A stretch of DNA of 50,753 nucleotides from an uncultured Sulfitobacter sp. Lineage in GTDB: Bacteria > Pseudomonadota > Alphaproteobacteria > Rhodobacterales > Rhodobacteraceae. Where the stretch lies: positions 1-50,753 of the forward strand of contig CANMZB010000026.1 in NCBI GenBank assembly GCA_947502265.1, read 5' to 3'. How positions within the stretch are numbered: the stretch's first letter is position 1; each line of letters opens with the position of its first letter. Shown piece after piece: positions 9,052 through 17,166 of this stretch. The position numbers were made by a program, and so were the translations under genes. The notes beneath the pieces were generated by a model. That model was not told the origin of the DNA. It did no database searches and saw nothing but the letters and a program-made list of their open reading frames with translations.

Positions 9052-10359
9052 TCACAATCCCGGCAGCCACAGCGCCAGTTGCGGAAAGATGATCAGCAAC
9101 GCAACCAGCAACATCGAACAGGCCATATAGGGCACGGCAGAGCCGTAAATCTCGCGCATGGTCGTTTCCTTGGGCGCGACTCCTTTCATCACAAACAGCA
9201 ACAATCCGAACGGCGGTGTGGTAAAGCTGATTTCAAGCGCAAGCAGGATGATCAGGCCAAACCAGATCGGATCGAATCCCAACGTTGCGGCCAGCGGAAA
9301 AAAGATCGGCACGGTCAGCAGCATCATGGAAATCTGCTCCATGAACATCCCAAGCAGCAGCAAAACCCCGAACATCACCAAAAGCATCGCCACCGGAGCC
9401 AGATCAAACGATGTCGCCCAGCGGATCAGCCCCGAAGACGCACCCGAGAATGCCAAAAGCTGGCTGAACGTGGCTGAACCAAAGACGATCAGGTAGGCCA
9501 TCAAAGTAACCCGCAAGGCCCCGACCACCGATTTTTTCATCGACTCCCATGTCAGACAGCGAAACACCACGCCCAAAATCAGAACCCCCAGCGCGCCAAA
9601 TGCCGCCGCTTCGGAGGGTGTGATCAGACCGCCCACCATGCCGATCACGATGATCACCATAACCGACAACATCGGCAGAATGTCTTTGAACAGCAGGCCC
9701 AGTTTCTGGCCGGTACTTAACGGCGTGACTTCATAAGCAGGCGCGGCGTCCGGATCGACTTTCGTCTGCACATAGATCGTCACGATATAGAAGGACGCAA
9801 GGATCAGCCCCGGCACAACCCCCGCAATCAAAAGCGCACCCACGTCGATGCGCGCAAGCGTCGCCAGCAGAACCGCCAACGCCGAGGGCGGGATGATGAT
9901 CGCCAAACCGCCGGTGCCAAGGATCGGCCCGATGGACATGTGCTTTTTGTAACCGCGTTTCGTCATCTCCGGCACCATCAGCGAACCAAGCAGCGCAGTT
10001 GATCCCATCGACGACCCCGACAGCGTGGAAAACGCGGTGCCGCCCAAAACGGTGACATAGCTCAACCGCCCCGGTAATTTACCCAACAGCTTGTCAATCG
10101 CGTTGAACATCCGCGCGCCAAGACCGGTGTGAAAGAAAATCTCGCCCATCAGCAGAAACAGCGGGATCGGCACCAACGCGAAATTCGTCAGCCCCCCGAA
10201 CCCGTTGTTGAGCATCAACGTCACGCCGCGCGCGCCGCCCATAAAAAGCCACGCGCCGATGATGTTGGCCGCGAGGAACGCAAGCGCCACAGGCATCCCG
10301 ATTGCCATCAGGATCAGAATGGAGCCAATCAGCAGCCCCAGTGCTTCGAACCATTCCAT
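9052..10359 (-). CDS. dctM: TRAP transporter large permease (DctM)
   Basis: A 435-aa integral membrane protein with about a dozen hydrophobic segments, including LLIGSILILMAIGMPVALAF at the start and LLVALLIIFPQLALWLPGL at the end. It is the DctM subunit of a tripartite ATP-independent periplasmic transporter, which drives uptake with a sodium gradient. Conserved stretches such as GSSMGSTALLGSLMVPEM and IIPPSALAVLLATLA match the family. The ATG at 10359 overlaps the DctQ stop by one base (TAATG). It is the last gene of the leftward GntR-leuC-leuD-dctPQM operon, so it probably imports the dicarboxylate-like substrate of that cluster. Confidence 0.93.
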   Translation of the reverse strand: MEWFEALGLLIGSILILMAIGMPVALAFLAANIIGAWLFMGGARGVTLMLNNGFGGLTNFALVPIPLFLLMGEIFFHTGLGARMFNAIDKLLGKLPGRLSYVTVLGGTAFSTLSGSSMGSTALLGSLMVPEMTKRGYKKHMSIGPILGTGGLAIIIPPSALAVLLATLARIDVGALLIAGVVPGLILASFYIVTIYVQTKVDPDAAPAYEVTPLSTGQKLGLLFKDILPMLSVMVIIVIGMVGGLITPSEAAAFGALGVLILGVVFRCLTWESMKKSVVGALRVTLMAYLIVFGSATFSQLLAFSGASSGLIRWATSFDLAPVAMLLVMFGVLLLLGMFMEQISMMLLTVPIFFPLAATLGFDPIWFGLIILLALEISFTTPPFGLLLFVMKGVAPKETTMREIYGSAVPYMACSMLLVALLIIFPQLALWLPGL

Positions 10360-10865
10360 TATTCGTGAATCCCTGCTTCGCCGGAGTGCATAAGGTCCGC
10401 GCCAAAAACGAAGCGGCTGAATTCGATGGCCATCAGGCCAAAACTGATCGGAAAGGCCAAGGTGAGTATCCATTTGGGAAAGTAGTAGGCGCGCACATCC
10501 AGATCGTTGCGCGCGATGTTGGTCAGCATCAGCTCGCCGCCCTTCCACGCCAGCAGCGCACAGACCGCAACACAGATCGCGGCAACCGTGCGGCTGACGA
10601 TCCGGCGCGCGCGCGGGGGCAAGGCGGCCGTTACCAGCTCGATATGCACGTGGCCCTTTTCACGGACCAGCCACGGCGCGCCGAACATTGTCATGTAAAG
10701 GATCGCGTATTCGGACGACGTGAACAGCCACGCAAACGGCTGCATCCCGAGGTTGCGCATGGTCACCGACATGATGACCGAAATCATCAACCAGACCAGC
10801 ATCACCCCCGCGATCCCCGCCATCGCATAAAGCACTGCGCGATATGCCTTGCCGATCATGTCCAT
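10359..10865 (-). CDS. dctQ: TRAP transporter small permease (DctQ)
   Basis: A 168-aa membrane protein with four predicted transmembrane helices (about residues 10-35, 48-65, 88-108 and 128-150), the standard DctQ layout. The loop REKGHVHIELV after helix 2 is the common family motif. It pairs with DctM, whose start overlaps its stop by one base. DctP is 55 bp upstream on the same strand. It has no enzymatic function; it forms the membrane complex of the transporter. Confidence 0.92.
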   Translation of the reverse strand: MDMIGKAYRAVLYAMAGIAGVMLVWLMISVIMSVTMRNLGMQPFAWLFTSSEYAILYMTMFGAPWLVREKGHVHIELVTAALPPRARRIVSRTVAAICVAVCALLAWKGGELMLTNIARNDLDVRAYYFPKWILTLAFPISFGLMAIEFSRFVFGADLMHSGEAGIHE

Positions 10866-10920
10866 GTAATGCCCCGCCTTGAAAAGGAGCGCGCCGGATC
10901 ATTCCGGCGCGCCAAACTAT

Positions 10921-11919
10921 TTACTTGTTGTAGAAAAGCTCGATCAGCTTGTCATAGTTGCCGGCACCCTGCGGGCTGTCTTCCATGAGACCTTTCATAC
11001 GGTCCCATGTGTTCTGAACCGCCGCCGACAGGTACGCTTCTGCCGCCGCGCCTTCGAGGGTCACAACCTGCATGCCGCCTTCTTCAAGTGCTTTGAAATC
11101 CTCGTCACGCAACGCGCCCAGTTTCTCGGCGGATTCCGCCTCGTGCGCGATTGCCACGTCTTGCAAGATCGTGCGCGCCTCTTCCGACAGGCTATCCCAT
11201 TTTTCAAGGTTCACGATCACGCCCAAATCGGTCGAGAAAAAGCACGGCTCGACCCGGTAGTTCAGGAACTCGTTCCACTTCAGGTCAATCAGGCCAATCT
11301 GTGTCCAGCCCGTCGCATCCACGACGCCCCGCTCAAGCCCGGAATAAACTTCGGTGGTGGGCAGGTCGATCACCTGTGCGCCCAGATAATCGGTGAAAAA
11401 GGCGTTATACACCGCGTTGCCGCGCAGCTTCAGGCCGGACACATCCAGATTGCCGTCCGCATCAAGAGCAGGCTCGTTGCGAGTCCACAGGTTGTAGCAG
11501 ACACCGGAATCAAACCAGCCAAGGTACTTAACGCCCATCTTTTCCTGATGGATCTGGTCGATCAATTCGATCCCGCCGTTCGCGCGCACGTCCGCCCCGA
11601 CCTTGTTAGAGGTCACAAGCGCATCCTTTTCGGGCAGCGCACCCGCGTAAAAGCTGCCGGGGGTGTAGACCATATCAACCACGCCCGCGCGCACCGCATC
11701 GGGTTGCTGGAACATGCCGATGGCTTCGGGTCCGCCGCGCACTTCGATCTGCACAACGCCCTCGCCTGCTGTGTTTACCTTTTCGACGAATTCAAAGAAC
11801 GATTTGGTATAAATCAGCGATTCAGGAAAGGCGTGAACGGCTGTCACCGTTTCTTGTGCATAAGCGGTGCCTGCGAGGGCCGTTGTGGCAAGGATGCCGC
11901 CGATAATTGTGTGTTTCAT
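10921..11919 (-). CDS. dctP: TRAP transporter solute-binding protein (DctP)
   Basis: A periplasmic solute receptor of 332 aa. The signal peptide MKHTIIGGILATTALAGTAYA is followed by the mature start QETVTAVHAF. The family arginine region appears as IEVRGGPEAIGMFQQPDAVR, and NAVYNAFFTDYLGA and DATGWTQIGLIDLKWNEF belong to the ligand-binding lobes. The ATG at 11919 was preferred over upstream in-frame codons because it opens on the signal peptide and follows GGGAG. DctP-type receptors mostly bind carboxylates through a conserved Arg. Together with the LeuC/LeuD-like hydratase upstream, this suggests a branched or cyclic carboxylic acid ligand. Confidence 0.92.
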   Translation of the reverse strand: MKHTIIGGILATTALAGTAYAQETVTAVHAFPESLIYTKSFFEFVEKVNTAGEGVVQIEVRGGPEAIGMFQQPDAVRAGVVDMVYTPGSFYAGALPEKDALVTSNKVGADVRANGGIELIDQIHQEKMGVKYLGWFDSGVCYNLWTRNEPALDADGNLDVSGLKLRGNAVYNAFFTDYLGAQVIDLPTTEVYSGLERGVVDATGWTQIGLIDLKWNEFLNYRVEPCFFSTDLGVIVNLEKWDSLSEEARTILQDVAIAHEAESAEKLGALRDEDFKALEEGGMQVVTLEGAAAEAYLSAAVQNTWDRMKGLMEDSPQGAGNYDKLIELFYNK

Positions 11920-11950
11920 TTGGTTTTTCTCCCGTGTTGGTGACGCATTT

Positions 11951-12559
11951 TCACGTCTTGGTTTCGTGCTTGGATGTGGGGGTTGCCCACGGATGCGCGG
12001 CCACGCGGGCGGCGCAAAATCTGGAAATCTCGCCCTTATGCTGTGCGGTAAGATCAATATCGTCCCAGCCGTTGATCAGCTTTTGCTGCCAGACCGGATC
12101 AAGATCAAAAGCCACCAGCCGGTTACCAATCGTCGCCGTCCCGGCCTCCAGATCAACAGCCGCCGCCGCCTCGCCCGCGCCAAGCGCCGCGATCAACTCT
12201 TCGATGACGTCCGCGTCGATCCGCGCGGGCAACAGCCCGTTATTCACCGCATTGCTGGCAAAAATATCGCCAAAACTGGGGGCAAGCACCGCGCGGATGC
12301 CGTAATCCACCAGCGCATAAACCGCCGCCTCGCGGCTGGAACCGGTGCCGAAATTACGTCGCGTGACCAAAACATCCACGCGGGCGTGACGGTTCAGCGG
12401 ATGCTTTGCGTCATCCTCGCGCGCGTCGAACAGCAGGAAATCTCCATAACCGTCCTTGCGCGGCTGCGACATGAACCGCGCGGGAATCAGTTGATCCGTG
12501 TCTATATTGGCCTGCGCCAGCGCCACCGCGCGCCCGTCGATCTTTGACCAGCCGCTCAT
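11951..12559 (-). CDS. LeuD-like small subunit of an aconitase-family hydro-lyase
   Basis: A 202-aa homologue of 3-isopropylmalate dehydratase small subunit. The swivelling-domain core RRNFGTGSSREAAVYALVDY is intact, followed by APSFGDIFASNAVNNGLLP. It should pair with the adjacent LeuC-like protein (4-bp ATGA overlap) to add or remove water on a malate/maleate-type acid. Leucine biosynthesis is unlikely to be its job: it sits between a GntR regulator and a TRAP transporter and opposite a catabolic operon with a KKCGH lyase. Family alternatives include dimethylmaleate hydratase (DmdB), maleate hydratase and citraconate hydratase. Sequence alone cannot choose between them. Confidence 0.88.
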   Translation of the reverse strand: MSGWSKIDGRAVALAQANIDTDQLIPARFMSQPRKDGYGDFLLFDAREDDAKHPLNRHARVDVLVTRRNFGTGSSREAAVYALVDYGIRAVLAPSFGDIFASNAVNNGLLPARIDADVIEELIAALGAGEAAAAVDLEAGTATIGNRLVAFDLDPVWQQKLINGWDDIDLTAQHKGEISRFCAARVAAHPWATPTSKHETKT

Positions 12560-13950
12560 ATCCGCCCCTCCAGCATCGGGCGCACGTCGGCCAGATGGCC
12601 GTGTACCGCCGCAGCGGCAACCATCGCGGGGCTCATCAAATGTGTGCGCGCGCCGCGCCCCTGTCGCCCCTTGAAATTGCGGTTGGTGGAAGACGCACAG
12701 CGTTTGCCGCTCTCGACATGGTCCCCGTTCATGCCCACGCACATCGAACAACCCGCATCGGCCCACTCAAGGCCTGCGTCGATGAACACCTGCGCCAACC
12801 CCTCTTCTTCTGCCTGCCGCTTCACGCTGGCAGACCCCGGCGAAACAAGCCCCGGCACCTTGGCTTTGCGCCCTGCCAAAACCTTTGCCGCCATGCGCAA
12901 ATCCTCGATCCGCCCGTTGGTGCAAGAGCCGATAAACACCTGATCCACCGGCACCCCGTCCAGCGGTGTGCCGGCACTCAGCCCCATATACTCAAGCGAG
13001 GCGCGCGCGTGCGCGGCCTTGCCACCCGGCATACTCTCAGGGTCGGGTATGGAACCGGTGATCGACAGCGCCTCTTCCGGCGTAGTGCCCCATGTGAGCG
13101 TGGGGGCGATGTCGCCCGCGTTGAACACCACTTCGCGGTCGAACTGCGCGCCCTCATCCGTGACCAGCGCGCGCCAGTCGGCAACGGCGGCGTCCCATGC
13201 GGCCCCCTTTGGCGCAAACGGGCGTCCCTTGATATAGGCAAATGTCACATCATCCGGCGCGATCATTCCCAACCGCGCGCCGCCCTCGATGGACAGGTTG
13301 CATAGCGTCAGCCGCCCTTCCATGCTCAGCGCGTCCACCGCAGCGCCCGCATACTCAATCGCATGGCCCCGCGCACCGTCCGCGCCCAGCCCGGCAATCC
13401 AGTGCAGCGCCATATCCTTGGCCGTGACCCCCGCAGACAGCATACCATCAAACCGGACGCGCATGGTCTTGGGCCGTTTTTGCCAGATCGTCTGGGTGGC
13501 GAGGATGTGCGCCACTTCCGTCGCCCCCACACCAAACGCCAACGCGCCAAACGCACCGTGAGTCGAGGTATGGCTATCGCCGCAATTGATCAGCAGACCG
13601 GGCAAGGTCAGCCCCTGCTCCGGCCCGATCACATGCACAATCCCCTGCTCCGGATCATGCAGATCAAACAGCTTGATCCCCGCAGCGCGCGCATTATCGC
13701 CCAAGGTTTTGATCATCCGGCGAATATCCGGCGCCACGTCGCCCGGCCGCGTCGGCGCATAATGATCGACAACCCCAAACGTCAGATGCGGCTGCGCCAC
13801 AGGCATTCCGCGCTCTTTCAGCTTGGCAAACGCGTGGTGCGAGCCTTCATGCACCAGATGCCGGTCCACCCACAAAAGCGAGGTGCCATCGGCGCGCTGC
13901 ATGATCTCATGCACGTCCCATAACTTATCAAGCAGGGTGCGCGGCTTCAT
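12556..13950 (-). CDS. LeuC-like large subunit of an aconitase-family hydro-lyase
   Basis: A 464-aa [4Fe-4S] hydro-lyase large subunit. The three cluster-ligand cysteines are visible: C343 in GSCTNGR, and C401 and C404 in CSMC. NCGDSHTSTHGAFGALAFGVG is the usual substrate/cluster segment. The ATG at 13950 overlaps the GntR stop (ATGA), and the stop overlaps the LeuD-like start, so the three genes are tightly coupled. Family members include 3-isopropylmalate dehydratase, homoaconitase, 2,3-dimethylmalate dehydratase and maleate hydratase. Context favours a catabolic role on a substituted malate/maleate. Confidence 0.9.
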   Translation of the reverse strand: MKPRTLLDKLWDVHEIMQRADGTSLLWVDRHLVHEGSHHAFAKLKERGMPVAQPHLTFGVVDHYAPTRPGDVAPDIRRMIKTLGDNARAAGIKLFDLHDPEQGIVHVIGPEQGLTLPGLLINCGDSHTSTHGAFGALAFGVGATEVAHILATQTIWQKRPKTMRVRFDGMLSAGVTAKDMALHWIAGLGADGARGHAIEYAGAAVDALSMEGRLTLCNLSIEGGARLGMIAPDDVTFAYIKGRPFAPKGAAWDAAVADWRALVTDEGAQFDREVVFNAGDIAPTLTWGTTPEEALSITGSIPDPESMPGGKAAHARASLEYMGLSAGTPLDGVPVDQVFIGSCTNGRIEDLRMAAKVLAGRKAKVPGLVSPGSASVKRQAEEEGLAQVFIDAGLEWADAGCSMCVGMNGDHVESGKRCASSTNRNFKGRQGRGARTHLMSPAMVAAAAVHGHLADVRPMLEGRI

Positions 13951-14762
13951 TCCGCCGCCTCCTGCATCGCCTTGTTCACCACCGGCTCCCAATGCCGCCC
14001 CTCGCCCGCGCCTACCCGGCCTAGCGTCATTTCCAGCTTGAACATATCGGGCCGGTAGAGCGCCGCAAGGTATTCAACGCCCTGCCCGTCCGCATCGCGC
14101 ACCACACGGTTAAGCGACAGTAAAGGCGCACCCACACTCAACCCCAGCACATCCGCCACATCGGGCGAAGCCAGCGTGGCACTGACGCTTTGATCGGCGG
14201 TTTCCACCTCGACCCCCGACCGCTCAAGCAACCGGAACAGTGGCGTCGTGGCCAATTCGGCTTCGGTATAATTCTCGGCAATGGCTTCGGGGACATAGGT
14301 GGTCAGATGCGAAAACGCCTGCCCCTCGATCAGACGCAAACGCACGGCGGTCTGCACCCGCGCCCGCGGATCAAGCTTCATCGCTGCCGCAACCACCGCA
14401 GGCGCCGCCCCATAGCTGAATGACAAAAGCCGCGCTGTCGTGCTGTGGCCCATCTGGACGACCTGCGGCATCAGCGTGGTAAAATCGGCGGCCATCGACG
14501 GAGTCTCGCCCGTGGCGCGCACCTTCGTACCGGCCCCTGCGCGCCGCTCAATCAGGCCGTCACCGTCCAACGCATCCATCGCCCGGCGCACAGTGACCCG
14601 CGACACATTCAGCGCCGCCGCCAGCTTTTGCTCACCGGGCAAAACTGCCCCGGCAGGATAGACGCCGCGCGCGATTTCATCAAGCAATTGTAAATAGACA
14701 CGCCGCGCCTTGCCCCCCTCGGGAAGGCCGCTTTGCACTCTGTCATTAGGCTTGTCAGGCAT
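13947..14762 (-). CDS. GntR family regulator (HutC/UTRA type)
   Basis: A 271-aa transcription factor. The N-terminal winged helix (about residues 20-85) contains YPAGAVLPGEQKLAAALNVS and RVTVRRAMDALDGDGLIERR. The C-terminal UTRA ligand-binding domain (about 110-250) ends with YLAALYRPDMFKLEM, a typical HutC-type signature. The start at 14762 follows a GA-rich GAGAGGGGTGGG site. It is the first gene of the leftward operon and is divergent from the tautomerase-HyuB-HyuA operon, so it most likely controls both from the 143-bp shared intergenic region, probably as a repressor released by a pathway metabolite. Confidence 0.9.
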   Translation of the reverse strand: MPDKPNDRVQSGLPEGGKARRVYLQLLDEIARGVYPAGAVLPGEQKLAAALNVSRVTVRRAMDALDGDGLIERRAGAGTKVRATGETPSMAADFTTLMPQVVQMGHSTTARLLSFSYGAAPAVVAAAMKLDPRARVQTAVRLRLIEGQAFSHLTTYVPEAIAENYTEAELATTPLFRLLERSGVEVETADQSVSATLASPDVADVLGLSVGAPLLSLNRVVRDADGQGVEYLAALYRPDMFKLEMTLGRVGAGEGRHWEPVVNKAMQEAAE

Positions 14763-14905
14763 AGATCCCACCCCTCTCGGTTCTTTCAAACCTAACGACA
14801 GAAAACACAAATGCAAGAAATCTATCTGCTTTGTCTTGAAATATTTGATCTATGCGCATCCTTTAATCTGTACTACAAAAGATACAGCTTTTAAGGGAGA
14901 GATTT
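14763..14905. promoter_or_regulatory. Divergent promoter region with a candidate GntR operator
   Basis: This AT-rich 143-bp spacer separates the two divergent operons. At 14868-14887 there is an inverted repeat CTGTA-N10-TACAG, flanked further out by TTAA on both sides, close to the tautomerase start. It is a reasonable operator candidate for the adjacent GntR protein. On the minus strand TTGCAT and TAGGTT, 16 bp apart, could be the GntR promoter. I found no clear -35/-10 pair for the rightward operon. Confidence 0.5.
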
Positions 14906-15472
14906 ATGCCGGTACTCGAACTTCATGTGCTTGAAGGGTACACCGAAGCCGACAAGACCCGCCTGTGCAACGCATTGACCGATGCGGTCAGGATCGTTGT
15001 TCCGGCCCCGCCCGAGGCAGTCACCGTGATGATCCACGAAATGCCGCCTGCCGATTACATGCGCGGCCGACAGCGGCGCACACCAGCCCCTGTCCTTCCC
15101 GATCCCGCCGAAACAGTTCGCGGCTTCCTTGCCGCTATGGAGGCGCGCGATATTGACACCGCGCGTGCCATGTTGGGCGCTGGCTTTACCATGACGTTCC
15201 CCGCCACCGCGCCGATGGCCACGCTTGAAGAGCTGATCGCATGGGCCGCGCCGCGCTACCGCTTTGTCACCAAAACCTACGAGGGTTTTGATGCGATGCA
15301 ATCGGCGGACGAGGCCGCCATCGTCTATTGCCGCGGCACATTGTCGGGTGAATGGCCCGATGGCACAGCATTCGACGGCATCCGGTTCATCGACCGGTTC
15401 GAAGTTATCAACGGCCTGCTGACACGGCAGGACGTGTGGAACGATATCGCAGAAACAAAGGCATCCTCATGA
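14906..15472 (+). CDS. Tautomerase (4-OT-like) fused to SnoaL/NTF2-like domain
   Basis: A 188-aa two-domain protein. Residues 1-60 begin [20 protein letters not shown], with the Pro directly after Met that serves as the catalytic base in the 4-oxalocrotonate tautomerase superfamily. Residues 70-185 ([20 protein letters not shown] ... [18 protein letters not shown]) look like a SnoaL/NTF2-like polyketide-cyclase fold. Free-standing 4-OT subunits are about 60 aa, so the fusion is notable. A strong AGGGAGAG site precedes the ATG. It is the first gene of a six-gene rightward operon and overlaps HyuB by 4 bp. A role in keto-enol isomerisation or hydration of an unsaturated intermediate is inferred. 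Confidence 0.8.
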   Translation: MPVLELHVLEGYTEADKTRLCNALTDAVRIVVPAPPEAVTVMIHEMPPADYMRGRQRRTPAPVLPDPAETVRGFLAAMEARDIDTARAMLGAGFTMTFPATAPMATLEELIAWAAPRYRFVTKTYEGFDAMQSADEAAIVYCRGTLSGEWPDGTAFDGIRFIDRFEVINGLLTRQDVWNDIAETKASS

Positions 15473-17166
15473 GCGCAGAGATAGACCCGATCACGCTGGC
15501 CGTCCTGGCCGGACGCATGGAACAGATCGCCGACGAGATGGACGCAACCCTGTTTCGCGCCGCCTTTAACCCGATCATCGCAGAGGCCCATGACGCCTCG
15601 CACGGGCTGTATCATGCGGTGTCCGGCGACACGCTGGTACAAGGAAAATCGGGCCTGCCGATATTTGTCGGGGTGATGTCATTTGCGGTAAAGGCCGTCA
15701 TCGACAAGGCGGCCGAAAATGGCGATCTGCAAGACGGGGATATCTACATCTTTAACGATGCCCATCTGGGCGGCACGCACCTCAGCGATATGCGCCTTGT
15801 TAGACCCTATTATCACGAGGGAAAGCTGTTTTGCTATCTCGCCTCGGTCGGCCATTGGCACGATGTGGGCGGGGCGGTGCCGGGAAACTACAATCCCGCA
15901 GCAACGGACGCGTTTCAGGAAGCATTCGTTTTGCCGCCCGTGCGGTTGGCCAGGGCCGGCACGATCCAGACCGACATCATCGACATCCTCATGCGCAATA
16001 CCCGCCTGCCGCAATCGGCGCAGGGCGATCTGAACGGCCAGTTGGGCGCGTTGGATCTGGGGGTAAAGCGGATGGACGAACTGCTGGGCGAATACGGTGC
16101 CGACACCGTGCGCGCGGCGCTGGATGCGTTGCAAGACCGCGCCGAAACCCTGATGCGCGCCGAGCTGAGCGACCTGCCCGATGGCCGCTGGGAAGCAACC
16201 GATTATCTTGACAATGACGGCATCACCGACACGCCTCTGGCGATCAAGGTCGCGCTGGAAATCAAGGGCGACACCATGACGCTTGATTTCGACGGAACCG
16301 CGCCGCGCTGTGCGGGTCCGGTGAATATCGCGCTGCCCACGGCTGTTGCGACTGCCTATGTGGCGATCAAACATATCTTTCCCTCGCTGCCTGCCAATGC
16401 AGGTGTGATGCGCCCGATTGATGTGAAAATTCCCGAAGGTTCGCTGCTTTCCGCGCCCTTCCCCGCCCCTGTTGGCGGTTATACAGAGACTATTTTGCGG
16501 ATGATCGACGTGATCTTTACCGCCGCCGCCGGGGCCGCCCCCGACCGCGTGGTGGCCAACGCCTATGGCACGATCAACGCGCTGTCGATCTCGGGCAAAC
16601 GCGACAACGGCCAGCCGTGGGTAATGTTCAGCTTTTACGGCGGCGGGCATGGCGGTTCGTTTGAGAGCGACGGCCTGAACCACGGCAACGCGCCGATTTC
16701 CACCGCAACAATCCCGCCAATGGAGATCCTTGAGGCGGCGTACCCCGTGATGTTCAAACAATGGGCGCTGCGCCCTGACAGCGCGGGCGCAGGCATGCAC
16801 CGTGGCGGCGTGGGCGCCACCTATGAGATCGAAGTGCTGGAAGGTAACGGCGCCAAGGCGTTCCTGTTCGGAGAGCGCGGGCGTTACGCCCCGCACGGTG
16901 TTGTGGGCGGCGGTGATGCGGCGCTGAACGTGTTCAGCTACGAGCAGGACGACGGCTGGCACCACCCGCCGATGGCGTCAAAAATGGTGGGTATCAGTCT
17001 TAAACAAGGGCAATCCGTGCGTCTCGATACACCCGGCGGCGGCGGCTACGGCGCGCCGTCTGATCGCGCCCCCGAAGCTGTGGCCCGCGACGTGGCCGCA
17101 GGTTTCCTGTCCCCCGAAAAAGCAACAAAAGACTATGGCCCATCGTGGCAGGAGGAGCGCACATGA
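15469..17166 (+). CDS. hyuB: Hydantoinase B/oxoprolinase family protein (HyuB)
   Basis: A 565-aa subunit of the HyuA/HyuB group (N-methylhydantoinase, oxoprolinase, acetone/acetophenone carboxylase and caprolactamase relatives). Family segments include the start [33 protein letters not shown], the His-rich [14 protein letters not shown] and the C-terminal [10 protein letters not shown]. With HyuA it should carry out ATP-dependent opening of a cyclic amide/imide or a related carbonyl-activating reaction. The start at 15469 overlaps the tautomerase stop by 4 bp. Its stop overlaps HyuA, as expected for partner subunits. Confidence 0.92.
   Translation: MSAEIDPITLAVLAGRMEQIADEMDATLFRAAFNPIIAEAHDASHGLYHAVSGDTLVQGKSGLPIFVGVMSFAVKAVIDKAAENGDLQDGDIYIFNDAHLGGTHLSDMRLVRPYYHEGKLFCYLASVGHWHDVGGAVPGNYNPAATDAFQEAFVLPPVRLARAGTIQTDIIDILMRNTRLPQSAQGDLNGQLGALDLGVKRMDELLGEYGADTVRAALDALQDRAETLMRAELSDLPDGRWEATDYLDNDGITDTPLAIKVALEIKGDTMTLDFDGTAPRCAGPVNIALPTAVATAYVAIKHIFPSLPANAGVMRPIDVKIPEGSLLSAPFPAPVGGYTETILRMIDVIFTAAAGAAPDRVVANAYGTINALSISGKRDNGQPWVMFSFYGGGHGGSFESDGLNHGNAPISTATIPPMEILEAAYPVMFKQWALRPDSAGAGMHRGGVGATYEIEVLEGNGAKAFLFGERGRYAPHGVVGGGDAALNVFSYEQDDGWHHPPMASKMVGISLKQGQSVRLDTPGGGGYGAPSDRAPEAVARDVAAGFLSPEKATKDYGPSWQEERT

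Noticed and set aside
11951..13950. LeuC/LeuD as the leucine biosynthesis enzyme
   Set aside because: No other leucine genes are nearby; they are coupled to a GntR regulator and a TRAP transporter opposite a catabolic operon. It cannot be fully excluded from sequence alone.
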